Source: Anaerolineae bacterium (GTDB lineage: Bacteria > Chloroflexota > Anaerolineae > JAAYZQ01). From it: a DNA stretch of 25,943 bases. Numbering within the stretch: position 1 is the first letter of the stretch; every line of letters begins with the position of its first letter. The stretch covers positions 1 to 25,943 of the forward strand of contig JAFGIA010000016.1 in NCBI GenBank assembly GCA_016929795.1, written 5' to 3'. The notes under the pieces are model-generated. The model was not told the DNA's origin. It ran no database searches and saw nothing but the letters and a program-made list of their open reading frames with translations. This document shows positions 7,401 through 13,684 of this stretch, piece by piece. The position numbers were made by a program, and so were the translations under genes.

Positions 7401-10325
7401 TCCACTCTGCCCATTGGCGCGCCCGCTGACCGCCAGGTCCAGGTCGCCGTCGCCGTCCACGTCGCCCCACGCCACGCCGCCGGTCTGGTTCGATTCCGAC
7501 GAGGCCCACAGCAGGTAGAGCCGCGGCGCCGCGCCCGGCTTGCTATTCAGGTTCTCGTACACCTGGTCCGGCTCGCCATCGTTGCCCACCGCCAGGTCGA
7601 GGTCGCCGTCGTTATCCCAGTCACCCCACGCCAGGCTCCTCGTGTTCGACCTGGGCGAGCGCCACACTTCCGCCTGGCCAAAGCGGCCCCCTACGTTGGC
7701 ATAGATCAGGTTCGGCTGGCCATAGTTGCCCACGGCCAGGTCCAGGTCGCCGTCGCCATCCACGTCGCCCCACGCCACGCTGCGCGTGCTCGAAACGTAG
7801 GTCGACGCCCACACGCGGTAGAAGGTGCCATCGTGGTTGTTACGATACACTTCGGTCGGCCCGCCGTTGTTGCCAACGGCGAAATCGAGGTAGCGGTCAT
7901 TGTTGAAATCACCCCAGGCCACACTGCGCGTATCGTAATCGCTTGCTGGCACCCAGCCGGGCTTGGTGTCAAGCTGCGTGCCGCGGTTGAAATAGATCGC
8001 GTTCGGGCCGTTCCGCCCGACGAGGAGATCCAGGTCGCCGTCGTCGTCCGCATCCCCCCAGGCGACGCTATAGCTCGCGTAATGGGGAGCGGCCGAGGTC
8101 CAGTCCGGCGTGTCGGTGTTGCCCGCCAGGTAGAGCTGGACCCCGGTTTCGAGGCCCACGCCGAGTGCGATGTCCAGGTTCCCATCGCCGTTCACGTCGC
8201 CAAAGGCGACAGCGTGCGGGCCAAAGCCGCTCGCCAGCAGCGTGGTCATGTTCGCCTCGGGGAAGCGGCCCAGGACATTCAGGTAGCGCTTGGCCCCCAC
8301 CGCCGTCTGGCTCGCGCCCAAGAGCAGGTCCAGGTCCTCGTCCCCGTCGACGTCGGCCCAGGCCACGCTCGCCGCCGCCGTCGAGCCGCTGGCTACGATC
8401 GGCGACAGGGTGGGCGCAAGCAGCGGCGCAAAGTTGGAAAAGAGCATGCTCGACCCGTCGCGGTTGGTGAGTGCCAGGTCGACGTCGCCCTCATTGTCCA
8501 CGTCGGCCAGGCCCAGGCCCCACATCTGGCCGCTGGCGCCCTCCGCGCGCAGGGCCGGGATCTCGACGAACTTGCCATTCTTGTACTCGTACACGCGGGG
8601 CGGCGCATCGGCCACCGCCAGGTCGAGCGTGCCGTCGCCATTCATGTCCCCCCAGGCAACGGCCAGTGGCGTGCGGAACATGGTTGTCGGAACCACCGGG
8701 CCGGGTCTCAGTACCCCGTCAGTCGTATTGCGATAGATCCGCACCCGCCTGTCGAGGGGAAAGGCGGCCGCCAGGTCGAGCAGCCCATCCCCGTCATAGT
8801 CGCCCCAGCTAAAATCGTAGGGCAGGAAGGGTGCCTGCTTGTCGATCACGATCATGGCCGCGTTGGTGAGTGGGCTCGTGTACCCCACGGACCTCGTCGG
8901 TTCGCTCAGCACCCGGCCCGAAGGCGAGTACCCTCGCCCCGAGTACCCTCGCCCCCCCTCGGGCGTGGTCGTGATCAGTTGGTTGATCAGCAGGTGGGTC
9001 TCGTTGGGAAACATGCCCACGACCAGGTCCAGGTCGCCGTCGCTGTCATAGTCCATCGGGCCCAGGGCGGCCGTCGCCTCGGTGTTGACACACACCGGTG
9101 CGCTGGCAAAGGGCGCGGTCGGATTGCCGCCATTCCAATAGAGCTTGACGGGGCAGGGGGCGTTGATCGAGTTGGTGCTGACCACCAGGTCGAGCAGCCC
9201 ATCCCGGTTATAGTCGCCCGGCGCCAGGCGCACCAACTGCTCATTCGAGACGAACTCGTACTCCTCCACCGTCTCGCCGCTCAGGTCATAGAGGTAGTTC
9301 GTGCCCGACGTCACCGCGGTGCCGTCCGCGCTCTCCCCCACCGCCGCCAGGTCCAGCCAGCCATCCCCGTCGAAATCGCCCCAGGCGACGCCGTAGGTCA
9401 GGCGGTTGTTGCTCCAGAAGGGCACCAGCCGCCCCTCTTGGTTGCGGTAGACGCTGGTGCCGATGGTCGAGCCCAACGCCAGGTCCAGCCAGCCATCCCC
9501 GTCATAGTCCCCCCAGTCGAGGCTCAGGGTGCCGCCCAGGTCCTCCGATAGCCAGTTCGGTGTGTCCGACAGGCTGGCCTGGCCCTTCTCGTCGATGCGC
9601 ACGCGGACCGTGGTGTGGGTGTCGTTGCTCACCGCCGATCTCACCACGCCGTCCTGCACATAGTTCACGTAGGCACGGTTGAGCAGCTCGGTGCCGTCAG
9701 TCCGGCCGATGACCTTGCCCCAGAACTGCCGGATCTGCACCTCGCCCGGGACCATCGAATTGAGAATCCAGCTCACCTGGCGCGTGACGCTGACGACGAT
9801 CGTGTTGCCAAAGGGATCGGGGATCTCCTGGCTGTCGAACACCCACGTGCAGTTGTCGGAGCAGCCGACGTCGCTCAGGCTCCCCTCGGGCAGCACGTCG
9901 AGGATCAACACGTCGGTGACCTCGAGGGAAGAGGAGTTGGTAAACGTGAGAGTGTAGGTGATCGTTTCACCATTGATGACAATGTCCGGATCTGCCTCGG
10001 CGCTGTCCGCCGACTTGGTGATGATCAGGCCGTTTTGCGTGGCGGACCCCGGTACCCCCGGCCCGTCGAGCAACCCCGAGTACCCCTCGGGCAATGACTG
10101 TACCCAAACAGGCAGCGTCGACGTGCTGGCCAACCCCGCCACCGCCGGGTAGGGGCGGGGTCCCCCCACCCCATCCGGCGCGGACGGGCTGCCGGCCTGG
10201 CTGGGCCTCGTCGCCAGCAGCATAAGGGCCAGCGTCGCGATCAATAGCGCGCAGGCGAACGCGCAGGCGAACGCGCCGGCGCAAAACAGCCGATTGGTGA
10301 CCGATCGACCCACGATGCGCCTCAT
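1..10325 (-). CDS. Giant secreted multidomain surface protein (FG-GAP, TolB-like, cadherin-like repeats), 3' end outside window
   Basis: One reading frame stays open from an ATG at 10325 to the left edge, at least 3441 codons with no stop. The start has a GGAGGG ribosome site 8 nt upstream. The N-terminus (MRRIVGRSVTNR, then a hydrophobic core to about residue 40 and SQAG) is a signal peptide. Domains in order: DUF11-like about 97-240; 14 FG-GAP/VCBS motifs of the WGDYDGDGWLDLA type 266-980; PKD about 1155-1217 (WDFGDGS); motif IFLPFISK about 1240; Pro-rich linker about 1265-1330; seven TolB/PD40-like repeats 1361-1692; two DUF11 domains to about 1940; then at least 15 cadherin-like repeats from about 1947 to the edge. 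Asp-rich loops in the FG-GAP motifs suggest Ca2+ binding. Likely an exported adhesin or cell-envelope protein. The frame and domains are seen directly; the role is inferred. The C-terminal anchor or sorting signal is not visible. Confidence 0.93.
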   Translation of the reverse strand, partial: MRRIVGRSVTNRLFCAGAFACAFACALLIATLALMLLATRPSQAGSPSAPDGVGGPRPYPAVAGLASTSTLPVWVQSLPEGYSGLLDGPGVPGSATQNGLIITKSADSAEADPDIVINGETITYTLTFTNSSSLEVTDVLILDVLPEGSLSDVGCSDNCTWVFDSQEIPDPFGNTIVVSVTRQVSWILNSMVPGEVQIRQFWGKVIGRTDGTELLNRAYVNYVQDGVVRSAVSNDTHTTVRVRIDEKGQASLSDTPNWLSEDLGGTLSLDWGDYDGDGWLDLALGSTIGTSVYRNQEGRLVPFWSNNRLTYGVAWGDFDGDGWLDLAAVGESADGTAVTSGTNYLYDLSGETVEEYEFVSNEQLVRLAPGDYNRDGLLDLVVSTNSINAPCPVKLYWNGGNPTAPFASAPVCVNTEATAALGPMDYDSDGDLDLVVGMFPNETHLLINQLITTTPEGGRGYSGRGYSPSGRVLSEPTRSVGYTSPLTNAAMIVIDKQAPFLPYDFSWGDYDGDGLLDLAAAFPLDRRVRIYRNTTDGVLRPGPVVPTTMFRTPLAVAWGDMNGDGTLDLAVADAPPRVYEYKNGKFVEIPALRAEGASGQMWGLGLADVDNEGDVDLALTNRDGSSMLFSNFAPLLAPTLSPIVASGSTAAASVAWADVDGDEDLDLLLGASQTAVGAKRYLNVLGRFPEANMTTLLASGFGPHAVAFGDVNGDGNLDIALGVGLETGVQLYLAGNTDTPDWTSAAPHYASYSVAWGDADDDGDLDLLVGRNGPNAIYFNRGTQLDTKPGWVPASDYDTRSVAWGDFNNDRYLDFAVGNNGGPTEVYRNNHDGTFYRVWASTYVSSTRSVAWGDVDGDGDLDLAVGNYGQPNLIYANVGGRFGQAEVWRSPRSNTRSLAWGDWDNDGDLDLAVGNDGEPDQVYENLNSKPGAAPRLYLLWASSESNQTGGVAWGDVDGDGDLDLAVSGRANGQSGVYINSYVRPSHLTRDFAPTMPLPNNPSYLSIERPGSTDAAFGYSSAELLSGPKHPTVTVSYELFDPDGTRIDGTASNEPGDLVLATFYDYSLNGGATWQAATRMGSGTVPTTTLRLGRAATFDWDAVADEAISDNARFRVCAVQQNQIDVGRNPQHGLICAVSPPFRVRGTTCVWPRGAAILVSDLHPDPGEAVRFQGMVAEGSGVLTYTWDFGDGSSDQGQVVYHTYDTNNYATVKLTVRSEPCPIAKEVYATLKLPVGTGVPDIFLPFISKGWTPMLTTTLPVSLSVVPVAAPFSLQEERRDGPPESGPPVGRPPEGGSQGEGPAWPDSPAAVPAWPDSPAAVPVSASWAGTGVARMAATAVITPGPGISLAMGLDVGQLPLTEGTRGVNSNPSLSDDGMRVAFWSTDDLAPTPTRNNADGNIEIFVADIGLDAAGDQIYTLTQVTESTGNILGGFNLSPALSDDGTRVAFFSDCNLVGGNGGGVDNRDANFEILLAAEPEWTPVQLTETSVGANVLPSINDDGTRIAFASDRDLVKPGNVDGNQEIFYYDAAAGFVQVSRTTGGVLNSDPVISADGEHIAFISDGALRVFDVAAGTVRPVDSPSGSKRQPAISADGRSIAFISDGDVWLVELGAGGAVTPTQITASPEALLDEPEISADGNRVAFVADGQVYFFDKGRKRLSPINGVVNARHPSLSGDGTVMAYVSNRALFLTTSPRADLGVTKISEPYPLVPGAGLIYTVEVHNYGPSSVFTATVVDRIPEEVNDPVWSCVALEPSTCGAGGSGYLISDTIDIWKGATILYTITGWVDPDFLDEVVNTVVVTAPEGLIDFDPGNNRVTDTNSASPEADLWVTKMVDDETPNEGEPIVYTVVVGNRGPSDARGTTLTDALPPGITYTGHDDPGTTTYDPVTGVWTIGRVAVGASYTLRIFADVDVGAAGAITNTAHDLQSLAADPDLSDNSAGAPIMVNQRPRADDDPVTLLEDEALEIDVLANDTDLDGSLVTSTLQITGTGPAHGDVWVNWVPVTPTIVYLPDGDWHGVDLFEYAICDDDDACSTATVSATVEAVNDPPTFTGGFDPEVNEDAGLQTEIGWATAISVGAPYEGGQALTFVLTPSNASLFAVQPAVSVTGTLTYSSAADAFGTALVTVTLHDSGGTANGGDDTSDPYTFTITINSVNDAPTLDPIAAREILEEAPQQEVELSGITAGPGGEVQNLEVTAASSSPGLIPHPTVVYTSPNPTGTLFFSPTKDMTGTATIAVIVTDDGGTANGGQDTYTQTFIITVLNVNDPPTLDAIDDQSIDEDPGAWQEVTLANITAGPGESEPVTVTATSTNTGLIPTAHLVVDYTNPDLTGTLFFSPTKDMTGTATIAVNVSDGLSETVRSFTVTVDDVNDPPTIDPIPDVYMDEDQAEQVVGLAGITAGPGESQTLTVTVALTSGPPGLIDLDWHYASPEPTGVLTITLNNDQFGTAGIAVTVSDGSLQTAVTFTLVVSPVNDPPVAVDDAYATDEDTALLVLADTGVLSNDLDVELDTLTVTTYTQPAQGSVTLLPTGAFTYTPTHNYNGSDIFFYVVSDGNGGTDTGTVTITVNAVNDAPVAVNDGYATDEDTPLLVISATGVLANDSDVDGDDLTVITHTQPASGTVTLLATGAFTYTPAADWNGIVTFTYVVSDGALTDTGMVSITVNPVNDPPVAVDDDYGTMTDTPLRIVAPGVLDNDVDVDLDVLTVTTYTQPTTGTVVLLSTGAFTYTPGAGWSGTDTFLYVVSDGVLTDTAMVAITVTGPPVAVDDDYTTEEDWPCIEEAPGVLFNDNDPEDDPLSVASNTSPAHGSVVLLATGAFTYTPEANWNGTDTFLYVVSDGVLTDTGAVTITVTAVNDPPTATNDLYFTDEGEVLTVVSATGVLSNDVDVELSDLTVDSYTQPAHGSLDLWPDGAFTYTPTARWSGLDTFTYVASDGVLTDTATVTITVNGRPVARDNQYSITNNTTRNIPAWAVLGNDMDPDGDPLTVISNTQPAHALNSVTLAGNGSFTYQSGTWNGVDTFRYAVSDGALTATATIRIRVGGTNTAPSAVNDTYRTATNTPRSVAAPGVLANDTDAEGDTPYVSAVTNDVDHGTLTWAADGSFLYTPNTGWTGSDSFTYRISDGRQTDTATVTIVVGPANGPPVANDDAYPTDEDTPLTVAAAGVLANDTDPDGETRFVAAYWRPAHGTLALALNGGLTYTPDAEWSGTDSFTYRASDGTLSDSATVVITVMAVNDAPTAVDDAATVDEGDTETVLDSGQTSLLYNDSDVEGDTLALSTTPAVAPTHGSVTLDASGTFSYTHDGSETTADSFVYEVCDDGTPSECATATVSITVIPVNDAPVAVDDSYTTDEDEDLTVPTATGVLSNDIDVEFDALSVTTYTQPAHGSVTLLSTGAFTYTPAANWNGTDTFTYVVSDGALTDTGTVVITVTAVNDAPTFTGG
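3289..3672 (-). repeat. 48-bp perfect direct repeat, two copies 336 bp apart
   Basis: Bases 3289-3336 and 3625-3672 are identical over 48 positions. The spacing of 336 bases is exactly 112 codons. Both copies encode the same stretch containing TGTLFFSPTKDMTGTA in two adjacent cadherin-like units. This points to recent duplication or gene conversion within the array. Confidence 0.9.
5250..6240 (-). repeat. Seven TolB/PD40-like beta-propeller repeats within the giant gene
   Basis: Seven copies of a SxDGxxxAFxSD core can be read in frame: NPSLSDDGMRVAFWS, SPALSDDGTRVAFFS, LPSINDDGTRIAFAS, DPVISADGEHIAFIS, QPAISADGRSIAFIS, EPEISADGNRVAFVA and HPSLSGDGTVMAYVS. This is the TolB/WD40-like PD40 pattern. 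Seven copies would be enough to close one propeller. No linked Tol-Pal genes are present, so a role in Tol-Pal is not implied. Confidence 0.85.
6364..6423 (-). repeat. Two perfect tandem copies of a 30-bp unit in a Pro-rich linker
   Basis: Bases 6364-6393 and 6394-6423 are identical. In the giant frame each encodes the decapeptide AWPDSPAAVP. They lie in the low-complexity stretch between the IFLPFISK motif and the TolB-like propeller, so they lengthen a flexible linker without disturbing the frame. Confidence 0.95.
7380..9530 (-). repeat. Fourteen FG-GAP/VCBS motifs within the giant gene
   Basis: Fourteen motifs recur about every 45-75 codons, for example WGDYDGDGWLDLALG, WGDFDGDGWLDLAAVG, WGDMNGDGTLDLAVAD, FGDVNGDGNLDIALGV and WGDVDGDGDLDLAVGN. 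The DxDxDG loop is the usual Ca2+-binding feature of this family. It is degraded in a few copies (DVDNEGDVD, DVDGDEDLD, DFNNDRYLD). Fourteen is compatible with two seven-bladed propellers, which is an inference. Confidence 0.9.
8917..8957. repeat. GTACC-type short repeat (2 x 15 bp) inserted in the giant gene
   Basis: Two exact copies of cgagtaccctcgccc (8925-8939 and 8940-8954) follow the leader cccgaagg. They encode two in-frame copies of GRGYS between two FG-GAP motifs of the giant protein. The same leader and unit occur three times in the spacer at 10371-10415. The unit core is a cgag/ctcg inverted repeat around tacc. Confidence 0.9.
10043..10061. repeat. Single copy of the 21-bp FHA-gene repeat, in another frame
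   Basis: The 19 bases cggaccccggtacccccgg match the 21-bp tandem unit found at 15645-15707 in the FHA gene. Here they are translated as GPGVPGS, whereas in the FHA gene the unit gives RPGGTGV. The match is therefore at DNA level, not protein level. Confidence 0.85.
10075..10091. repeat. Short perfect inverted repeat of the GTACC family
   Basis: The sequence cccgagtacccctcggg has a perfect 6-bp stem (cccgag/ctcggg) around taccc. It lies in the region encoding the mature N-terminus of the giant protein (PEGYSG) and resembles the elements at 8925, 10371 and 15877. Confidence 0.75.
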
Positions 10326-10333
10326 CTCCGATA

Positions 10334-10339
10334 CCCTCC
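10334..10339 (-). promoter_or_regulatory. Ribosome binding site of the giant gene
   Basis: On the minus strand GGAGGG lies 8 nt before the ATG at 10325. It supports this ATG as the start directly ahead of the signal peptide. No convincing promoter was recognised between 10340 and 10419. Confidence 0.75.
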
Positions 10340-10360
10340 AGCCTCTTTCACAGGCCTACG

Positions 10361-10419
10361 GCCCCGAAGGCGAGTACCCTCGCCCCGAGTACCCTCGCCC
10401 CGAGTACCCTCGCCCCCCC
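10361..10419. repeat. Intergenic GTACC-type repeat (3 x 15 bp) before the giant gene
   Basis: Three exact copies of cgagtaccctcgccc occupy 10371-10415, preceded by gccccgaagg. The element fills most of the 94-base spacer between the FHA/Ig gene (stop at 10420) and the giant gene. The repeats have weak hairpin potential (cgag/ctcg). They could influence transcription or mRNA stability, but no U-tract or other terminator feature follows. Confidence 0.9.
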
Positions 10420-13400
10420 CTAGGGCGGGCACGAGTCGCTGTACCAGCTCGTCAGGCTCGCGGCCGTTTCTAGCTGCGCCCCGGTCACAGGATCGGTATA
10501 GACTGCCACGACATAGTAACCCAGGCCACAGGTAGGCGTGATCTCGTCGACATAGTCCCTATCCTCACGGGGGAGAAGCGACGAGATCGCCACAAAGGTG
10601 GTGCCGGGCGGCACTTTCGCCCGGTAGATGCGAAAGCCGTCGATCCGGTCCTGGTATTCGGCCGAGTACCCCCAGATCAGGGTATTCTGCCCACCTGCTG
10701 CATCCTCGACGCCGGTGATGTAGGGCGGTGGCGGCGGCGCCGGCGGTGCGGTAATCTGGAATTGCAAGAAGGCAAACACCTGGTTGTTGCCCTCATTGTT
10801 CTCAGCCGTGAGCATGATGCTCGTGGGCGCGACGATCATGTCGGGCAGATCCAGCTCGCCCTCGGGGGGCTGCGGCCCGAGGTTTTCGATAATCACCACG
10901 TCCGCATTCTTGACGCCCCACGTGACCTTGACGTGCGACCGGGCCTGCACCTCGTACACGTACACCGGGCCGTCGCCGGTGTTAAAGCTCTCTTTGAATA
11001 CCACGCGGTCTTGGGTCGGGTCGACAGCCTCTGCTGTAAAGTAGGAAATGATCGGGGGCGGGAACGGCGTCGGCGTCGGCTCGGGCGTCGGCGGTGGCTC
11101 GGGCGTCGGCGTCGGCTCGGGCGTCGGTGTCGGCTCGAGCGCCTTGATCTCGATCGCCTTGCTCGTCTTGAGATCGCCGTTGGATGCCGTCAGCACGAAC
11201 AGCGTCGTCTCATTCACCGTGACTGTCACCAGGTCCTGCGCGGCGAGCCCCGTGATCGACAGCTCCGAAGTCGTGATCTCGATGCCCGTCGTCTCCCCCA
11301 GCACCGACCACGTCAGCTCCACCTCCTCCGCCTTGCCGGCAATCACCTCCTTGGGGATCGCCTCAAAGAGATCAATCACGGGTGCCTCGGGCTCGGGGGT
11401 GGGTGGGGGCGGCGTATTGACAATGACCTCCCAGCTCGCGCGGCTCTCTGCCAGCTTGCCGTCGTCGCCCATCTTGGACGCGACCAACTGGTAAGTGGTG
11501 CGGCTCTTGGGCTCGTCGCCGCGCTCTCCCTGGGGCGGCACGTCGCCCAGTGGCTCGATGGCGATGGTGTCGGCGCCGGTCACCTCCCAGGCGAGCTGCA
11601 CGGCCTCGCCCTGCGTGATCTCGAGTGGGGCCACGTCGAAACGGACAATGACGGGCGTGGGGGCGGGCTGAGGATTGCCCCGGACAGACAGGGATTGGTC
11701 GTCGGAGCCGGAGCCGGAGTTATTGGCGGCAACCAACGTGAAGGTGGTATTGCCATTGATGACAAAAGTCCGCCGGCCCGACTTGAGGTCGGCGCCGGCG
11801 AGCTCCTCCTCAGAGATCAGCGTGTCGCCCTCCCAGTAGCTGAGGGCCAGGCTGTCCGCGTTCCTGACGTCCCAGGAGACCTGCACCGACTCACCGATAT
11901 AGACGGTGTCGCGGTCGACGCGGAAACTTGCGATGCGGGCATTGACCGGGCTGACGTCGACCGAAACCAGGCGTGACTTCCCGAGAAGCCCGGGGAACAG
12001 AGATGAGAGCCAGTTTTCGGCGAGGAGGCGATACTCACCATCCTCCACGGGGGCCTGTACCACCCTCCCTTTCGGTGTCTGCAGCTCTGACCCATTCAGT
12101 GGCACCCACTCCGCGCCGCCTGTTGGCTTGAACTCGAGCGTCAGGCGTAGAAATAGCTCGTTCTGCCGGTTGAGCAGGTTGAACTCGCCGAGTGTAGGGA
12201 AGCGGAGCGCCTTGTAATCTAGCGTGACATCCTGGCCGTGCTCGAGCTCGACGTGATCAGTCAGTTTCACTTCAGTCACGGCAGCTTCCGCCGCGCCAGA
12301 ATCCCCCCCGGCGTAGGCGAGCCCGCCTGTGTCGACGAATGATAGTCCTGGCAACCTGGGTGGCTGTCCGAGGTAGTAGATGAGCAACGCCAGGCTGGCG
12401 AGGATCAACAGCATCAGCGGGGGGCCGATCAGGGGCTTGGCGCTCAGGCGGGCCATGATCGAGCGCGGCATCACGCCGGCCAGTGTCCCTTCCAGCATGG
12501 CGGTGGTGACCGTGAAAGAGTAGGAGCGCTTGCGCAGCCCGATCAGCCGGCGGCGGTGCGGTGTGATGCCGATCGGCAGCACCACCTCCTGCTCGGGCTC
12601 CAGCCGCACCTCTGCCTGCCGCGCAAAGGTCACACTCTCACCGGGCACCTGGAACTCGAAGCGGCACCCACGCTCCTCGTCTTCGCCGTCCACCCGGAAG
12701 GGCGTCTTGCTGTTGCCTTCGTTCTTGATCGGCAGCGTCACCTGTCCCGTCGGCTTGCGCCACGACACGGTCTGCTGCTTGGGCGATATCTCGCCAACGC
12801 TGAAGGCATAGTAAGGCTCGATGACCAACGTCGCTCCGATGCGGCTCATGTGATCGGGATAGTTCGGCGACGACACGGCGATCACCACCGGGTGGACGCC
12901 GGCGCGGCTCGACGGCGCGCGCGGCGGCGTGATGCTGATCGATACCGTCGCCCGCGCCCCTTCGTTGAGGTTCACCCTGGGCGGCGAGAGGGTCACCCAG
13001 TCGTCCGGCACCCCCTCGACATCAACCGAGAAGGTCGCCACGATGCTGCCGCCATTGACGATGGTGAGCTGGCACGCAGCCGTTTGCTCCACGTTCACTG
13101 TCCACTCGCGCGCCGAGATCTCGGTCACAATCAGCTCGTCGCGCTGGTCGCGGGGCAGCGCCACGGGGCCCGCTGCCCTCCGCGGCGTCTCGGGTATCGG
13201 CGCGGCGGGCGGCGTGGCGGGCGGCGCCACCGCCGGCACCGGCGGCGGCGGTGCCACGACAGGGGGGCGTGCGACTTGGGGTGTGCTCGGCACGCCCGCG
13301 CCCTGAAAGAGGACAATCGAATGGCCGTCGATCTCGATCGTGTCCCAGTCGTGCACTTCCTGGAAGGTGTTCGCCGCCAGGGGCTGGCCACGCAGCCGCG

Positions 13401-13668
13401 TGTTCCCCTGCTCGCTCAGCAGCATAATCTGGTAGGGGCGCTGGCGGTGGTCGAGCACGGCGTGAAACGTCGCCACGCCCGGGGCATCGACGACCAGGTC
13501 GTTGTTCGGATCGCTCCCGATATTGGTGATCCCCTTCCCCGGGTCGAGATCGTAGAAGCTGATCTGGCCGTCGGGACCAATGAGTTCCAACTGGTCGCGA
13601 CCAGCCTGGTCACGATCGGCCTGGTTGTAACCAGCCTGATCGCGATCCCCTTGATCCTGTCCTGCCAT
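10420..13668 (-). CDS. Membrane-anchored FHA / Ig-like multidomain protein
   Basis: 1082 residues. The ATG at 13668 has a perfect AGGAGG 6 nt upstream. Residues 2-26 form a hydrophilic DRDQAG-type pentad repeat. An FHA domain follows at about 27-125, with IGSDPNNDLVV and FHAVL. Next come a Pro/Ala-rich linker (130-175), two beta-sandwich domains of the NEW3/COG1470 kind (about 185-295 and 297-400, with IKNEGN and CRFEFQ), and one membrane segment (about 424-442). Then there are three or four Ig-like domains (SVQVSWDVRNADSLAL, AVQLAWEVTGADTIAI), a Thr-Pro-Glu-Pro linker, and a C-terminal Fn3-like domain (FRIYRAKVPPG). The likely topology is FHA inside and Ig domains outside. The usual Arg after the first FHA Gly is replaced by Ser, so phosphothreonine binding is doubtful. 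A scaffold linking the injection machine to the envelope is an inference. Confidence 0.9.
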   Translation of the reverse strand: MAGQDQGDRDQAGYNQADRDQAGRDQLELIGPDGQISFYDLDPGKGITNIGSDPNNDLVVDAPGVATFHAVLDHRQRPYQIMLLSEQGNTRLRGQPLAANTFQEVHDWDTIEIDGHSIVLFQGAGVPSTPQVARPPVVAPPPPVPAVAPPATPPAAPIPETPRRAAGPVALPRDQRDELIVTEISAREWTVNVEQTAACQLTIVNGGSIVATFSVDVEGVPDDWVTLSPPRVNLNEGARATVSISITPPRAPSSRAGVHPVVIAVSSPNYPDHMSRIGATLVIEPYYAFSVGEISPKQQTVSWRKPTGQVTLPIKNEGNSKTPFRVDGEDEERGCRFEFQVPGESVTFARQAEVRLEPEQEVVLPIGITPHRRRLIGLRKRSYSFTVTTAMLEGTLAGVMPRSIMARLSAKPLIGPPLMLLILASLALLIYYLGQPPRLPGLSFVDTGGLAYAGGDSGAAEAAVTEVKLTDHVELEHGQDVTLDYKALRFPTLGEFNLLNRQNELFLRLTLEFKPTGGAEWVPLNGSELQTPKGRVVQAPVEDGEYRLLAENWLSSLFPGLLGKSRLVSVDVSPVNARIASFRVDRDTVYIGESVQVSWDVRNADSLALSYWEGDTLISEEELAGADLKSGRRTFVINGNTTFTLVAANNSGSGSDDQSLSVRGNPQPAPTPVIVRFDVAPLEITQGEAVQLAWEVTGADTIAIEPLGDVPPQGERGDEPKSRTTYQLVASKMGDDGKLAESRASWEVIVNTPPPPTPEPEAPVIDLFEAIPKEVIAGKAEEVELTWSVLGETTGIEITTSELSITGLAAQDLVTVTVNETTLFVLTASNGDLKTSKAIEIKALEPTPTPEPTPTPEPPPTPEPTPTPFPPPIISYFTAEAVDPTQDRVVFKESFNTGDGPVYVYEVQARSHVKVTWGVKNADVVIIENLGPQPPEGELDLPDMIVAPTSIMLTAENNEGNNQVFAFLQFQITAPPAPPPPPYITGVEDAAGGQNTLIWGYSAEYQDRIDGFRIYRAKVPPGTTFVAISSLLPREDRDYVDEITPTCGLGYYVVAVYTDPVTGAQLETAASLTSWYSDSCPP
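13589..13663 (-). repeat. 15-bp degenerate tandem repeat at the 5' end of the FHA/Ig gene
   Basis: Five 15-base units can be aligned (for example 13604-13618, 13619-13633 and 13634-13648, each starting gcctg). They encode the charged xxDQA/G pentads just after the start codon. The unit is unrelated in sequence to the GTACC-type repeats. Confidence 0.7.
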
Positions 13669-13684
13669 CTTGTTCCTCCTGACG

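Noticed and set aside
171..9551. Three very long plus-strand open frames (171-3257, 3366-6257 and 6723-9551) of 942-1028 residues
   Set aside because: They are antisense to the giant gene. Their products are Arg/His/Val-rich with repeat periodicity that mirrors the sense repeats, and show no known domain. The minus-strand frame gives a signal peptide and many textbook domains.
1..10325. Giant gene considered as a pseudogene because no short minus-strand gene model is obvious
   Set aside because: The phase of the start at 10325 is the same as that of the cadherin-like repeats at the left edge, and I found no stop while reading through. The frame is intact in this window.
10371..10415. 15-bp repeats considered as a CRISPR array
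   Set aside because: The units are directly adjacent with no spacers and are too short for CRISPR repeats.
10361..10419. Intergenic repeat considered as an intrinsic terminator
   Set aside because: The stems are only about 4 bp and no U-tract follows on the minus strand. A terminator cannot be supported.
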